Shown piece by piece: positions 40,645 to 50,545 of a DNA stretch of 64,000 bases. Position numbers and translations under genes: made by a program. The stretch comes from Bdellovibrionales bacterium RIFCSPHIGHO2_01_FULL_40_29. GTDB lineage: Bacteria > Bdellovibrionota > Bdellovibrionia > Bdellovibrionales > Bdellovibrionaceae. The notes under the pieces were generated by a model. It worked only from the letters and a program-made list of their open reading frames with translations. It made no database searches and was not told the origin of the DNA. The DNA is taken from the NCBI GenBank assembly GCA_001771815.1, contig MEPU01000013.1, positions 62,001 to 126,000 on the forward strand, read 5' to 3'. Each line of letters begins with the position of its first letter. Within the stretch, counting starts at the first letter, position 1.

Positions 40645-41265
40645 CGTGTATTCGCCAGCACCTATTATTGGCCGATCGTTAAAAGTATTTGAATTACCTA
40701 TTTGGTCTGTGACAACCACAGATTGCCGTGAGCTTCCAATAGCACCTATACCCAGCATCATGTTAAAGCTATTCCAGTACCAGCCATAGCCAACATAGCA
40801 TCCGTAGACAGGATCTGCGATTTCACCTACAGCAACATAACCGCTAGGTACTGCGAACGTTGTTTTTGAATAACCCGCCAGCGGCGCAACGTAAAGCCCA
40901 TCAACATACACACCATTTTTAAACCAATTGCCACGAATCCCAACCAATAAAGTCTCTGCATAAATCTTTGAGGCACTGGTTCCGGCGGCTCTTTCAGAAT
41001 ATTTTGAATAACCTATTTGCGGACCCGCCGTCCAATGGCTACTTACTTTGATGTCTAAAATTAAATTAAGTGTTGAATTGACCGCCAACCTAAGTGGTTC
41101 AAACCGAAAATTATAGCGCGACTCAATAATCTGATCCGCAAAAAGATTTACTGAAAAAAAATAGATTAAAAAGAAAACTACGTTAAAATTCACCACCAAC
41201 CCCATTGTTAACTCAAAGTCTTTAATTTTTGTTATCACTAAGCAAGAGAAATATACATATCGCAT
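40627..41265 (-). CDS. hypothetical outer-membrane/secreted protein
   Basis: 212-aa ORF, N-terminal hydrophobic segment, glycine/aromatic-rich beta pattern. Confidence 0.6.
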   Translation of the reverse strand: MRYVYFSCLVITKIKDFELTMGLVVNFNVVFFLIYFFSVNLFADQIIESRYNFRFEPLRLAVNSTLNLILDIKVSSHWTAGPQIGYSKYSERAAGTSASKIYAETLLVGIRGNWFKNGVYVDGLYVAPLAGYSKTTFAVPSGYVAVGEIADPVYGCYVGYGWYWNSFNMMLGIGAIGSSRQSVVVTDQIGNSNTFNDRPIIGAGEYTLGWIF

Positions 41266-41300
41266 GAAAAACGATTGCCTATATTAATTGTTTTTAAGAG

Positions 41301-41927
41301 TTACATTTTTTCGATATGCTGAATCTTCGATGAAACTAGATTGCGAGCATTCTCTGAAAGACAATTATAAAATTCATCAGACTGTTCAATTGATTTCAAA
41401 TACTTTAATGCGACTTGATTTCCCTCTTTAGAGTTTCTGCTCATGTAACAATCCGATACTTTTAATATTGAATCAGATAAGCCATTTAAATTTGAACATC
41501 TAAATCCGGAAGTTTTTTTATAAGTATCTTGTCCAATGGTAAATGTCTTATAATCTTTGAAAGCGCTTTTAAGACAACTGTTAGCGATTTCTCTACCCAC
41601 ATATTCACCGAATGGTAAAGCAACAAGAGTACATCCTAAAAAAAATCCAGTTGATTTACTTGTGTCCAACACTATCTGAGCAGCATACCCACCAGCCGTT
41701 GCTGTATAGCTAAAAACGGTACCTACGACCTTTTGAGTTTTGGATGCCAATTTAAGTCCGAACTGCTCTTCTGGAATTTTTTCAAGCGCGGATTCACATC
41801 TTTGATTCTCTAAAGATGAGTTAAAATTTTTATCCGCTGTTGCACATGCGACTAAAAATATCGTTAAAAATAAGATCTTAAGCCTTAGAACGGCTTTGAA
41901 ATAATTTATTTCTATGCAAAATTTCAT
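41301..41927 (-). CDS. putative lipoprotein
   Basis: 'LRLKILFLTIFLVACATAD' lipobox. Confidence 0.6.
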   Translation of the reverse strand: MKFCIEINYFKAVLRLKILFLTIFLVACATADKNFNSSLENQRCESALEKIPEEQFGLKLASKTQKVVGTVFSYTATAGGYAAQIVLDTSKSTGFFLGCTLVALPFGEYVGREIANSCLKSAFKDYKTFTIGQDTYKKTSGFRCSNLNGLSDSILKVSDCYMSRNSKEGNQVALKYLKSIEQSDEFYNCLSENARNLVSSKIQHIEKM

Positions 41928-41985
41928 AAATTAAATTCTTAACATTTTTGTCTAAAAATACATCAAGAAAATTCGAGTCAAAGAA

Positions 41986-43001
41986 TTAGACACCTTCAAA
42001 AGCTTTCAGTAATTGAGTAGCTTTTTGGTTGATATATTTCTCAGTCATTTTAATAGAGCTGTGTAAGCAGCATTGCTGCAGTAAATACGCATTGCCTCTA
42101 TACCAATCATGTAAATGCAAAGCACCAATAGTTGCATAAGAATGTCGCCATTGAAGCGGTGATAAATATTTAAAATCACAATCTTTGCAAATTTTCTCCC
42201 AGATACGATTAATACTGTCAGGATGCGCTTCAATCAGGCGTTGATCAGCAGATAAGTTGTTTTTCAGGTATGTAGCCACCTCAACAACAACGCTCTTAGA
42301 TGGCTGGATAAGCGGTATTTGAATGCTGCCCTCCTCAAACGCTGACATTTTGGATGCGTTTTCAAAAACGAGTACACCTTTATGGCCACGACTCCACGCC
42401 TTCACGATATTATCTGCTAACTGAAAAAATGGCACTTTAGCATCAGGAAAAAGATGCTTTACCTTAAGCCCTAGAAAGTTACCTCTACGGAGACCTGTGC
42501 AAATTCCTAGATATAAAGCATATGCACGAATCTTTTGTTTCGGATTGTTTGAATAAACCTGATCAATTTTATTTTTGATGTCGTGCATGTCTTCTTCAGT
42601 ATAGGTATCAGCACTCCGCTTATTCGCGTGGTAACCGCGTTTTTGCTGCTCCAAAGTCATCTTAACGTAAATCGTAAGAAAATGTTCTTCAGAAATGTAC
42701 TCATAGGCTTTTAAAAATCTAAGGTATTCATTCAAAGATTTAGTTAGGGTCCCATAAGTATTATGCGAATATTTTTTATCCGACTTGTTTTTTGCTGTTC
42801 TAACGTGGGTAATTGCTTGTTGTTTCCAGCGAATAAATTCGACTGGATGTTCACAACCTTTCGATAGAAAGAATGGCAGCCAGAATTTTTGTATCCAAGT
42901 TTTATACGCGTGCGCACATGCAACGTCGCTTTTATAAGTGAAAAATTCTTCTACTGAATTTTTAAAATTAAACTGTTTCGTAATAAAATCGCCTGTTTAG
43001 A
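41986..43001 (-). pseudogene. tyrosine recombinase (phage-type integrase), 5'-truncated
   Basis: Catalytic 'CTGLRRGNFLGL', 'LSPLQWRHSYAT', 'LHSSIKMTEKYINQ'. My translation shows the frame stays open upstream of 42735 ('...NSVEEFFTYKSDVACAHAYKTWIQKFWLPFFLSKGCEHPVEFIRWKQQAITHVRTAKNKSDKKYSHNTYGTLTKSL') with no ATG/GTG/TTG start before the stop. Confidence 0.75.
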
Positions 43002-43019
43002 GCTAGGTTTTAATATTAA

Positions 43020-43321
43020 CAACCGCGTGTTCTTTACGAAGTGTCTAACGAACCCGCCTATCATAAACTTAAAGATATAAATGATGCTGCAAAAGTAATA
43101 GCAAATCCATTTAATCCATCTTTGCCGCCAGAAAAACATTGGCTTGGTGAAGGAGTTTATTTTTTTTAAATCCGAATGGGTTGGAGTGGGCCTGTAAGTG
43201 GCCATTCGAAGGCCCGCGCTCAGATCAAGGAATCATTAGTGCACAAATTGAAACTGAAAAGGCGTTAGATTTAAGAGTCGAAGCAATGATGAAAGCTTTT
43301 AGAAACCTTATCTATGAATGA
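43020..43321 (+). pseudogene. frameshifted remnant of a 'WLGEGVYFF..NP..ALEWA'-type protein (DUF3990/ADP-ribosyltransferase-like, tentative)
   Basis: Frame 1 'LYEVSNEPAYHKLKDINDAAKVIANPFNPSLPPEKHWLGEGVYFF' breaks at a T(8) run and continues in another frame as 'NPNGLEWACKWPFEGPRSDQGIISAQIETEKALDLRVEAMMKAFRNLIYE*'. Confidence 0.6.
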
Positions 43322-43441
43322 TTGCAGAAATAAGTAGATTGCTTGCATCAATTATTTAAAATATCTTTTGCACGGGCCGATGGAATTGAGATGACAGCAT
43401 AGTCATAATCTGCAAGATTTTGCTTAACGCCAGGAGTTCAT

Positions 43442-44092
43442 ATGAAATTGTTTTCGATTTTTACAGCAACAGCTTTATTAGCTACTATTGCATTTGCCCA
43501 GACTAAGATAAATTCTTCTGTAGAAAAAATAAATTCAATAGTGACTAAATCAAAAGGTTTTACGGTTGGTTTAGCTTATTCGAATTTGTCAGATCTAGAT
43601 CAAGTTACATCATCATATGTAAAAGGCACTGGTATTGAATTAAGTGATGAACAGCTCTACAAAGGTGGAACTCAGCTTGGTTTAATGGGGATTCATTTAG
43701 GGTACAAAGATAATTTTGTTCAAGAGACTTTTGGATTCAGTTCTGCCTTTACTATTTTTAAAGGGATAAATAGCTCTGAAATATCATTAAGCCAAATTAT
43801 TTATAAAATTCAAGGTGATTTAGTTGTGCCTTTTTCGAATAACTATGGATTAAATTTTGGAGCGAATTTCGCCTATATTACAGGAAGCGAAGAGCGAAAC
43901 ATTAAATATACTCCGGGATTAGGTGGGCAAATCGGTTTGTATGCAGATTTAGGATTTATGAATTTCATGTTAGGATACCAAAGCCTTAGTTTCCGCAGTG
44001 AAATCAACATAGAAGCAGTTGGCCATACAGCAATTTATAAGTCAGAAGCTTTAGTTAGCGGCGTCATCACCGAAGTCGGCTTTACTTTTTAG
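43442..44092 (+). CDS. putative outer membrane beta-barrel protein
   Basis: Signal peptide MKLFSIFTATALLATIAFA, alternating beta pattern, C-terminal 'EVGFTF'. Confidence 0.65.
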   Translation: MKLFSIFTATALLATIAFAQTKINSSVEKINSIVTKSKGFTVGLAYSNLSDLDQVTSSYVKGTGIELSDEQLYKGGTQLGLMGIHLGYKDNFVQETFGFSSAFTIFKGINSSEISLSQIIYKIQGDLVVPFSNNYGLNFGANFAYITGSEERNIKYTPGLGGQIGLYADLGFMNFMLGYQSLSFRSEINIEAVGHTAIYKSEALVSGVITEVGFTF

Positions 44093-44369
44093 AGCTAACT
44101 TTTTCGGGGAAGCTGTCGGCATATCAAAAAGTTATTCCGTCCTAGTGAGTACACATCTTTATCTATGACAAAAAAACATCCAAAGACTGATGTTGGAGCC
44201 ATTTAAAGTCAGACCCAACCAATTGCAAAGCTTGATTACCCGGGTCACGTTGTGAAACAATTTTTAAAACGGGATTAGAGAAAATTAGACAAGTCTTTTA
44301 TATTTCAAATCAAAACCCTATCTAAAGGAATTTCTTGAATCAAAAAAAGCATGGTTTTTTACAAAATGA

Positions 44370-44566
44370 CTAGTTCTTCCAATAAAATTGAACACGAACA
44401 TACCGTTCGAGTGAATGCCTTTGTAGATGGCCGCTTATGGATACCTCAAATAAATATGAACTGACTGTGCAATTCATTCTATATAAAACAAAAAAAGGCT
44501 GTGATTCGTACTTTCAAGAGGCCTGCGCGCTGAAGGTTAGTAAATTTTGTGATGACGCTGGTTAAT
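44370..44566 (+). pseudogene. short frameshifted gene remnant
   Basis: 'SSSNKIEHEHTVRVNAFVDGRLW' shifts frame into 'MDTSNKYELTVQFILYKTKKGCDSYFQEACALKVSKFCDDAG*'. Confidence 0.4.
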
Positions 44567-44598
44567 AAAGAGTAACAATTCAATTGAGATGGAGCTTA

Positions 44599-44617
44599 TT
44601 CGAATCCATAACTCCCT
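44599..44617 (+). pseudogene. degenerate tRNA-Val 3' fragment (T-arm/acceptor)
   Basis: TTCGAATCC-ATA-ACTCCCT vs TTCGAATCC-TGT-ACTCCCT in the intact tRNA (16/19 identical). Confidence 0.65.
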
Positions 44618-44701
44618 GCGCCGGACAGAAATCATCATAAAATCCGAAACAATCGAAAAACCAACTGGTCAATGCGATCTAATTTAAGGAGAATCGGACT
44701 C

Positions 44702-45817
44702 ATGAAACTCTCTTTTTTCAATTCAGTCTCTATTCAAGCTGTTTTTTTCAAACTGTGCTTCGTAATTCAATGCCTGTGCATTTCAGCCACGTCCTTGGCT
44801 CAAGAGCCTCCAGAATTTTATTTGCAAAAGTGGGATGGCCCAAGCACCGGCCCCCGGGCCCAATTGAATAAGTCTCTTGTTTATATTGCTTCTGATTTTA
44901 AAAATGGAGGAGTTGCTGCTCTCTATCGAGGGCTTGAAGATGCGACAAAGAAACTGGGGTGGAAGCTTCGATACGCAAATGGACTGGGAAGCAAAACGCA
45001 ACAAGAGAAAATTTTTTTAGATGCCATTGCAAGCCATCCCGACGGAATTATTATCGCGGGGTTTGGAGCTAATGATTTTCCGAAGCTTATTGCAGAGTCC
45101 AAGAAGGCTAAAATTGTTCTGATCGGATGGCATTCCGCTGAACAACCCGGTCCAACAAAAGAATTGTTTGTCAACATCTCTACAGATGCTTCTGTCGTCG
45201 CTAAAATGGCGGCCAACTTCGTCATTCAAGATGCAAAATCAAAAAAGAAAAAAGTTGGTGTCATTATTTTTAATGATAATCAGTTTGAAATTGCGAACTT
45301 AAAAACGGATATCATGAAAAAAACAATACAGGACTGCAAAGACTATACGGGATGCAAAGTTTTATCTGTAAAAAATGTTTTAATTTCTGAAGCCAATGAG
45401 GCCATCCCCCCACTTGTACCTGAACTTGTTTCTGCCTATGGAAGTGAATGGACTTATAGCTTAGCAATAAATGATATTTACTTTGATACAATTAATTTCC
45501 CGCTGATTTTTAGTAACCGAAAAGACATAGCCCTGGTTTCTGCTGGTGATGGCTCCGCAAAAGCTATCAACAGAATTGAAGTAGGAAATTCTCAACAGAT
45601 AGCGACAGTAGCCGATCCTTTAAGATTACAGGGATTTCAAATTGCTGATGAATTCATTCGCGCATTTGCCGGGAATCCTCCCAGCGGATATATTTCAAAA
45701 CCTCAACTTATTACCAAAGAATCCTTGGAAAAAGCTAAAGATTTACCCCATATATCGACCAGGGATTACGAAGAGGCTTATCTTTCCATATGGAAAAACA
45801 ATTACAAAAAAAAATAA
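44702..45817 (+). CDS. periplasmic substrate-binding protein (sugar ABC/PBP1-like)
   Basis: Signal peptide; 'IASHPDGIIIAGFGANDFPKLIAESKKAKIVLIGW', 'DPLRLQGFQIADEFIRAFAG'. Confidence 0.8.
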   Translation: MKLSFFNSVSIQAVFFKLCFVIQCLCISATSLAQEPPEFYLQKWDGPSTGPRAQLNKSLVYIASDFKNGGVAALYRGLEDATKKLGWKLRYANGLGSKTQQEKIFLDAIASHPDGIIIAGFGANDFPKLIAESKKAKIVLIGWHSAEQPGPTKELFVNISTDASVVAKMAANFVIQDAKSKKKKVGVIIFNDNQFEIANLKTDIMKKTIQDCKDYTGCKVLSVKNVLISEANEAIPPLVPELVSAYGSEWTYSLAINDIYFDTINFPLIFSNRKDIALVSAGDGSAKAINRIEVGNSQQIATVADPLRLQGFQIADEFIRAFAGNPPSGYISKPQLITKESLEKAKDLPHISTRDYEEAYLSIWKNNYKKK

Positions 45818-45864
45818 TTTGGTTTTTTATTGAATTCAAAATTGTAGTACTAAAAAACCCACCA

Positions 45865-45905
45865 ATACCCAGCATCATGTTAAAACTATTCCAGCCAACA
45901 TAGCA
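45865..45905 (-). pseudogene. relic of the 40627-41265 gene family
   Basis: 'atacccagcatcatgttaaaNctattccag...ccaacatagca' shared with 40748-40800, lacking 12 nt; encodes GCYVGWNSFNMMLGIGG on the minus strand. Confidence 0.65.
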
Positions 45906-46041
45906 GCCATTTCGATAGTAATGGCTTTGTTAGCGTCAAACGCGACCCCAGATCTTAACATTCGTAATAAATTGCATTCTTTTACACATTCAATGCTACA
46001 ATTTTAGTTCAGCCTGTAATTTTTAAGATGGGAGCTTCATT

Positions 46042-48207
46042 ATGTTTAGACCCATCAAAAAAAGAATGTTCTTTTATGGAAGCTTTTTTTTAGTATTAAC
46101 AATCGTCGCTTGTAATGGCTATGTGGCACAATTTGATTTATGGCAATCACCTGTGCCTGGTTTGACCCTTACCCTGCCACAGCCTTTAGTTCGATCTTCT
46201 TTGACCGCCGTTACTTTTAATAAAATATTAGTCGATTCTGATGCATTAACACCTGCTGGGACTGGTGCCTGGGTTTCAAATGTTGATGTCAATCGAATTG
46301 GCGGGACCTATCAATACCTTGTCGGGAATAGCACACCCAATTCGCTGACTGGGCCCATAACGGCAACTACGAAATCTAAAATAATTTTAGCCCACCAAAT
46401 TAGGACAGATTCTGCAGCACTTGATATTTCAGTCGACGGCATGGTGCTGTCTACAATTCCACAGGGCGCCGTCGACATCGGCTGGACCATTCAAGAAGTT
46501 GGAATAATTTCTTCCGGAGTTCATACCCTAGCAATAGCAACATCTGATCCTGGGACAAAGTTTGCTTACGCAGATGGATTCATTATTCTACCTGTTTTAA
46601 ATTTAGCTGCTGGTGAAAAACAAAAGGGCTGGTTCGAACAAGATCATCCTCAAATCTACCTTCAAGGAGCTTGGGGTTTAATTGCGGCACCGATTCTTTT
46701 TCCGTTTTCTGTTTCTTCGACGACAGGAACAGGAGCCGTAGTTTCTGCCAATACGGGTGATAATGTTTTATTTTTTGTGGAAACAGATTCTGCTTCTAAA
46801 TTAAGAATTTATGCACAAACGGCTGCGGATCAAGGAATTATGAATGTTACGATTGACGGTGTGCCACAAACTGCATTTGATCAGTATTCAGCAACCACTA
46901 GTTATAAAGCATTTGCAGAATTCTCTATAGCAGCCGGAGATCATTTAGTTTCATTGAGCGTCTCTGGATCAAAGAATGCGGCTAGTTCAGCATTTGGAGT
47001 TTATTTAGATGCTGTCGAATTAAAAGTGTCAACACCGAGCGATGAGGATCGCGCTCTTGCGATGGTGGATTCTATAGTCAATAATATCGATGCAACAGAT
47101 GGCGGCGCACGCATATCTTACGATGCCGAATTATATAATCAAGATAACGATAGCGGCTACTCAATGATGGCCTTGGCATTAGCTGTCGCGCGTTGGAATA
47201 TTCCTGAACATGCGGCTGCACTTAAAAGAAATATTCAGTGGTTTTCTAATATTGTGCAGACTGATGGAGTCTGGTATTGGGGATACTGTAAAGAGGGCAA
47301 TGCCGACTGTCCCAGGTCTTATATAGTTCCAGCATCAGGTGCGGATTGCATAGCGGGTTACTGCCCATCAGTAAATAGTTATTACACCGGATTGGCTCCG
47401 TCTATTACGGCACTTCGAAGCATTGATGCTCCGCAAAGCTTTCCAGCTGTTGGTTTAGCAATTTATGCCAGTCTATTTCCTGACGATTCTGCATTTATAA
47501 ATTCTGTAAAGCCAAAAATTCTTAGCGGCATCGATGCGCTAATTGAAAATAATTATGATATTTCAAACGGATACTTCTACTCAAGTTATCAGTATAAAAA
47601 TGGACTGGGGTGGCTATTATATGAAGTGCAATACAGCGCCGGTCAATGTGATGTCTACATGGGATTAAAAGCGGCTTATTCTTTAACAGGAAATAAAAAA
47701 TATAAGACATATGCCGATCATATTAAAGAAAATTTTGATCAAGATTATTTTGATGCCTCTAGAAATCTTTATTCAATTGGTTTGTTTGGACCCATGGGCG
47801 GCACGAAAACCATGGATACAACAGTGAACTATGGCTTTGCACAGGGTTGGTGTGCCTGGGTTTTCGGTGAAAGTGGTTTAGCCCGCGCGACAGATGTCAT
47901 GACGACAGTCAAAACTTGGATTCAACCGGATACTTTCAGTGTGCTTCCGCCACCAACGACTGATCCTGAAACCAGCCAGTCAGCATGGTTGTTAATGGGA
48001 CTTACTGGAATCAATTCAGACGCTGCCATACAAAATAACTTAAAAGCACGGTTTCGAAATTATCAATTTGAATACCACCCCGATTTAGAATACGGCACTG
48101 GCGGAGAAAAATTTTCGGATGCCATACCCTACTTGTATACATCGAATGCGGCGTGGGCCTTTATTGCCCTGACCCAACAACCTTCACCCGTCACTTGGTG
48201 GAAATAA
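46042..48207 (+). CDS. large lipoprotein, N-terminal beta-sandwich region plus alpha/alpha-barrel-like C-terminal domain
   Basis: Lipobox 'FFLVLTIVACNGY'; C-terminal repeated helical 'DNDSGYSMMALALAVARW...YYTGLAPSITALRSI' pattern. Confidence 0.6.
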   Translation: MFRPIKKRMFFYGSFFLVLTIVACNGYVAQFDLWQSPVPGLTLTLPQPLVRSSLTAVTFNKILVDSDALTPAGTGAWVSNVDVNRIGGTYQYLVGNSTPNSLTGPITATTKSKIILAHQIRTDSAALDISVDGMVLSTIPQGAVDIGWTIQEVGIISSGVHTLAIATSDPGTKFAYADGFIILPVLNLAAGEKQKGWFEQDHPQIYLQGAWGLIAAPILFPFSVSSTTGTGAVVSANTGDNVLFFVETDSASKLRIYAQTAADQGIMNVTIDGVPQTAFDQYSATTSYKAFAEFSIAAGDHLVSLSVSGSKNAASSAFGVYLDAVELKVSTPSDEDRALAMVDSIVNNIDATDGGARISYDAELYNQDNDSGYSMMALALAVARWNIPEHAAALKRNIQWFSNIVQTDGVWYWGYCKEGNADCPRSYIVPASGADCIAGYCPSVNSYYTGLAPSITALRSIDAPQSFPAVGLAIYASLFPDDSAFINSVKPKILSGIDALIENNYDISNGYFYSSYQYKNGLGWLLYEVQYSAGQCDVYMGLKAAYSLTGNKKYKTYADHIKENFDQDYFDASRNLYSIGLFGPMGGTKTMDTTVNYGFAQGWCAWVFGESGLARATDVMTTVKTWIQPDTFSVLPPPTTDPETSQSAWLLMGLTGINSDAAIQNNLKARFRNYQFEYHPDLEYGTGGEKFSDAIPYLYTSNAAWAFIALTQQPSPVTWWK

Positions 48208-48210
48208 ATT

Positions 48211-48867
48211 TTGAATACTATAAAATATGTTCTTTCTTTTTTAGTCGTATATCAAATAGCATTTGTTGCATTTGCTGATGAGTCTTCGGCGAAAACAACA
48301 ACAAAAGTTTCATTGAAATCTTTGTCGTCGTGGGGATTGCAAACTTTATTCATTTCAAATTCTGCCACAGCCCTAGAAACTGATTATTTAGGTGAGAGCA
48401 CAGAGCGCGTTGAAATGAAAAATTCTGGAATTGGATTTTCTGGATTTTATAATTATTACGTCAATCAAACATGGATTCTGCATTCTAGTTTTGGCTACGA
48501 ACCATTAAATGCCATTGGAAAATCGACACTATTTGGCTGCGATAATATGAGTTCAAACGATTGCGCAGTCGATATTGATTATCTGGCAGGAACAGCAGCT
48601 ATCAGATTTAATTTACCTAAAAAAACTTACAATTTATGGACAGATCTGGGCTTTTCAATCAGATACCCCCTTAAAAGTTCATCGACGGCTTTAGTTGCCT
48701 CACGAGTTTCTGTGACAAATACTCTGAACGCAGGATTTGGGATTGAAATTGAAGCCAATAGAAATAAATTTATTCCCGTGTCTTTGCAGTATTCACTTTT
48801 TCCGTCCGTTGGCGGAATTTCGGCGAATAGTTTGATGTTTAAATTTGGCTACGGCTGGAAACTTTAG
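48211..48867 (+). CDS. putative outer membrane beta-barrel protein
   Basis: TTG start, signal peptide, C-terminal 'LMFKFGYGWKL'. Confidence 0.6.
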   Translation: MNTIKYVLSFLVVYQIAFVAFADESSAKTTTKVSLKSLSSWGLQTLFISNSATALETDYLGESTERVEMKNSGIGFSGFYNYYVNQTWILHSSFGYEPLNAIGKSTLFGCDNMSSNDCAVDIDYLAGTAAIRFNLPKKTYNLWTDLGFSIRYPLKSSSTALVASRVSVTNTLNAGFGIEIEANRNKFIPVSLQYSLFPSVGGISANSLMFKFGYGWKL

Positions 48868-48996
48868 GTTTAAATATCGATACCAATTAGTACTAAAGAC
48901 CAGTCTGCAACTGGACTATCCTCGCCATTTTTAAAATACGGATCAAAGCTGAAACAAAATCTGATAAACTTTTGATGGTTTATACTAAGGAGAGTT

Positions 48997-50520
48997 GTGA
49001 TGTTTAAAAAGCTAAGCTTATTAACAAAATTGCTGGTTTGTTTTTCGTTGGTTGCGTTGTGTATGATTTTTGTTGGATTTGCTGCTTACATTTCCGGACA
49101 AAAAACCGTTTCAGAGTACCAAAAAATTGCCTTAAAAAATCTGCCCACATCGATGATTGCGGCAACTCTACGGGGCACGGCCAAAGATGTGCGTGCTATG
49201 GTTTTTCGAATTGGTTTTGCAGAAAATACAGACGAACAATTGACTGCGATCACTGAAAAAATTGCTGAACTAACAGAACAATATAAAGATAGCACCCGTG
49301 AGTACACCGCTTTCCCCTTTGTTGAAGGTGAAAAAGAATTATTTGAAGCGGCGCAAGCAAAATGGAATCTATGGCTCACTGTTGTTAACAAGGCATCCGC
49401 CCAGCGTATGAAAAAAACAACTGAGGGTTCAGCGGCTTATATAGAGTTTATCAACGGTGAATTAAGAGACACCGCAAATGACTATTTTGATGCCATCAAT
49501 GAATTGGTTTTATTTCACCAAACTCAAGCGAGATTGGCTCGATTAAATGCAGAAAAAACAGCTGATATCGGAACCTACACTTCGATTGGACTTATTCTGT
49601 TGGGTACTTTTTTAGCTTTAGCTATTGGAATTATTTTTGGTCGCGATTTAGCCCACTCTCTAATGACGGTTATTCTGCGAGTGGACCAATCCAGCCGTCA
49701 GGTTGGAGAATCCAGTCAGCACTTAGCAACTGCAAGCCAGCTTTTATCAAGTGGTGCCACCGATGGCGCAAGCTCACTAGAAGAAACAGTGGCTTCCATC
49801 GAGGAACTCACAGGAATGGTCAAGCTCAACGCAGATCATGCCAAACAAGCTGCAAATCTTTCTTTAGAAAGTCGCCAATCAGCTGAAGATGGTGCCGCTG
49901 AAGTTCACAAACTGATTCGAGCCATGGATGAGGTTTCTAAGTCATCTAAAAAAATTGAAGAAATTATCTCTGTCATTGATGACATTGCCTTTCAAACAAA
50001 CTTGCTAGCCTTGAATGCCGCCGTCGAAGCAGCACGAGCTGGTGAACAAGGAAAAGGTTTTGCAGTAGTTGCTGATGCTGTTCGCAGCTTAGCGCAACGA
50101 AGTGCTGTCGCAGCCAAAGATATTAATACGTTAATTAAAGACAGTGGTGCACAAACAGAATATGCGACTCAAGTTGCAAATAGTAGCGGTGATGTCCTTC
50201 AAAAAATTGTAGCTTCAGTGAGTCAGGTTTCACATCTTGTTGGTGAAATTGCTAATGCCAGTCGTGAACAATCCGGCGGGCTTGAACAAATAAGCATAGC
50301 TGTCAATCAACTGGATCGGGGCACACAAAAAACAGCAGCTTCCGCGCAACAGACCGCAGATGCCGCCGAAGAAATGTCTTCACAAGCTGCCGTTTTACAA
50401 AATTTGATGCGCGATCTGACTCAAATTGTTGAGGGTGCAAATCAAAAACCTTTACAAACAAACGATGATTCAATGTCTTCAAATTTAAATGAAGATGACA
50501 ATTCTATTGCAGAAATCTAA
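48997..50520 (+). CDS. methyl-accepting chemotaxis protein
   Basis: Four-helix periplasmic sensor, HAMP-like region, hairpin '[44 protein letters not shown]'. Confidence 0.95.
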   Translation: MMFKKLSLLTKLLVCFSLVALCMIFVGFAAYISGQKTVSEYQKIALKNLPTSMIAATLRGTAKDVRAMVFRIGFAENTDEQLTAITEKIAELTEQYKDSTREYTAFPFVEGEKELFEAAQAKWNLWLTVVNKASAQRMKKTTEGSAAYIEFINGELRDTANDYFDAINELVLFHQTQARLARLNAEKTADIGTYTSIGLILLGTFLALAIGIIFGRDLAHSLMTVILRVDQSSRQVGESSQHLATASQLLSSGATDGASSLEETVASIEELTGMVKLNADHAKQAANLSLESRQSAEDGAAEVHKLIRAMDEVSKSSKKIEEIISVIDDIAFQTNLLALNAAVEAARAGEQGKGFAVVADAVRSLAQRSAVAAKDINTLIKDSGAQTEYATQVANSSGDVLQKIVASVSQVSHLVGEIANASREQSGGLEQISIAVNQLDRGTQKTAASAQQTADAAEEMSSQAAVLQNLMRDLTQIVEGANQKPLQTNDDSMSSNLNEDDNSIAEI

Positions 50521-50545
50521 CAAACAACTATCTCGGAGGAGAAAA

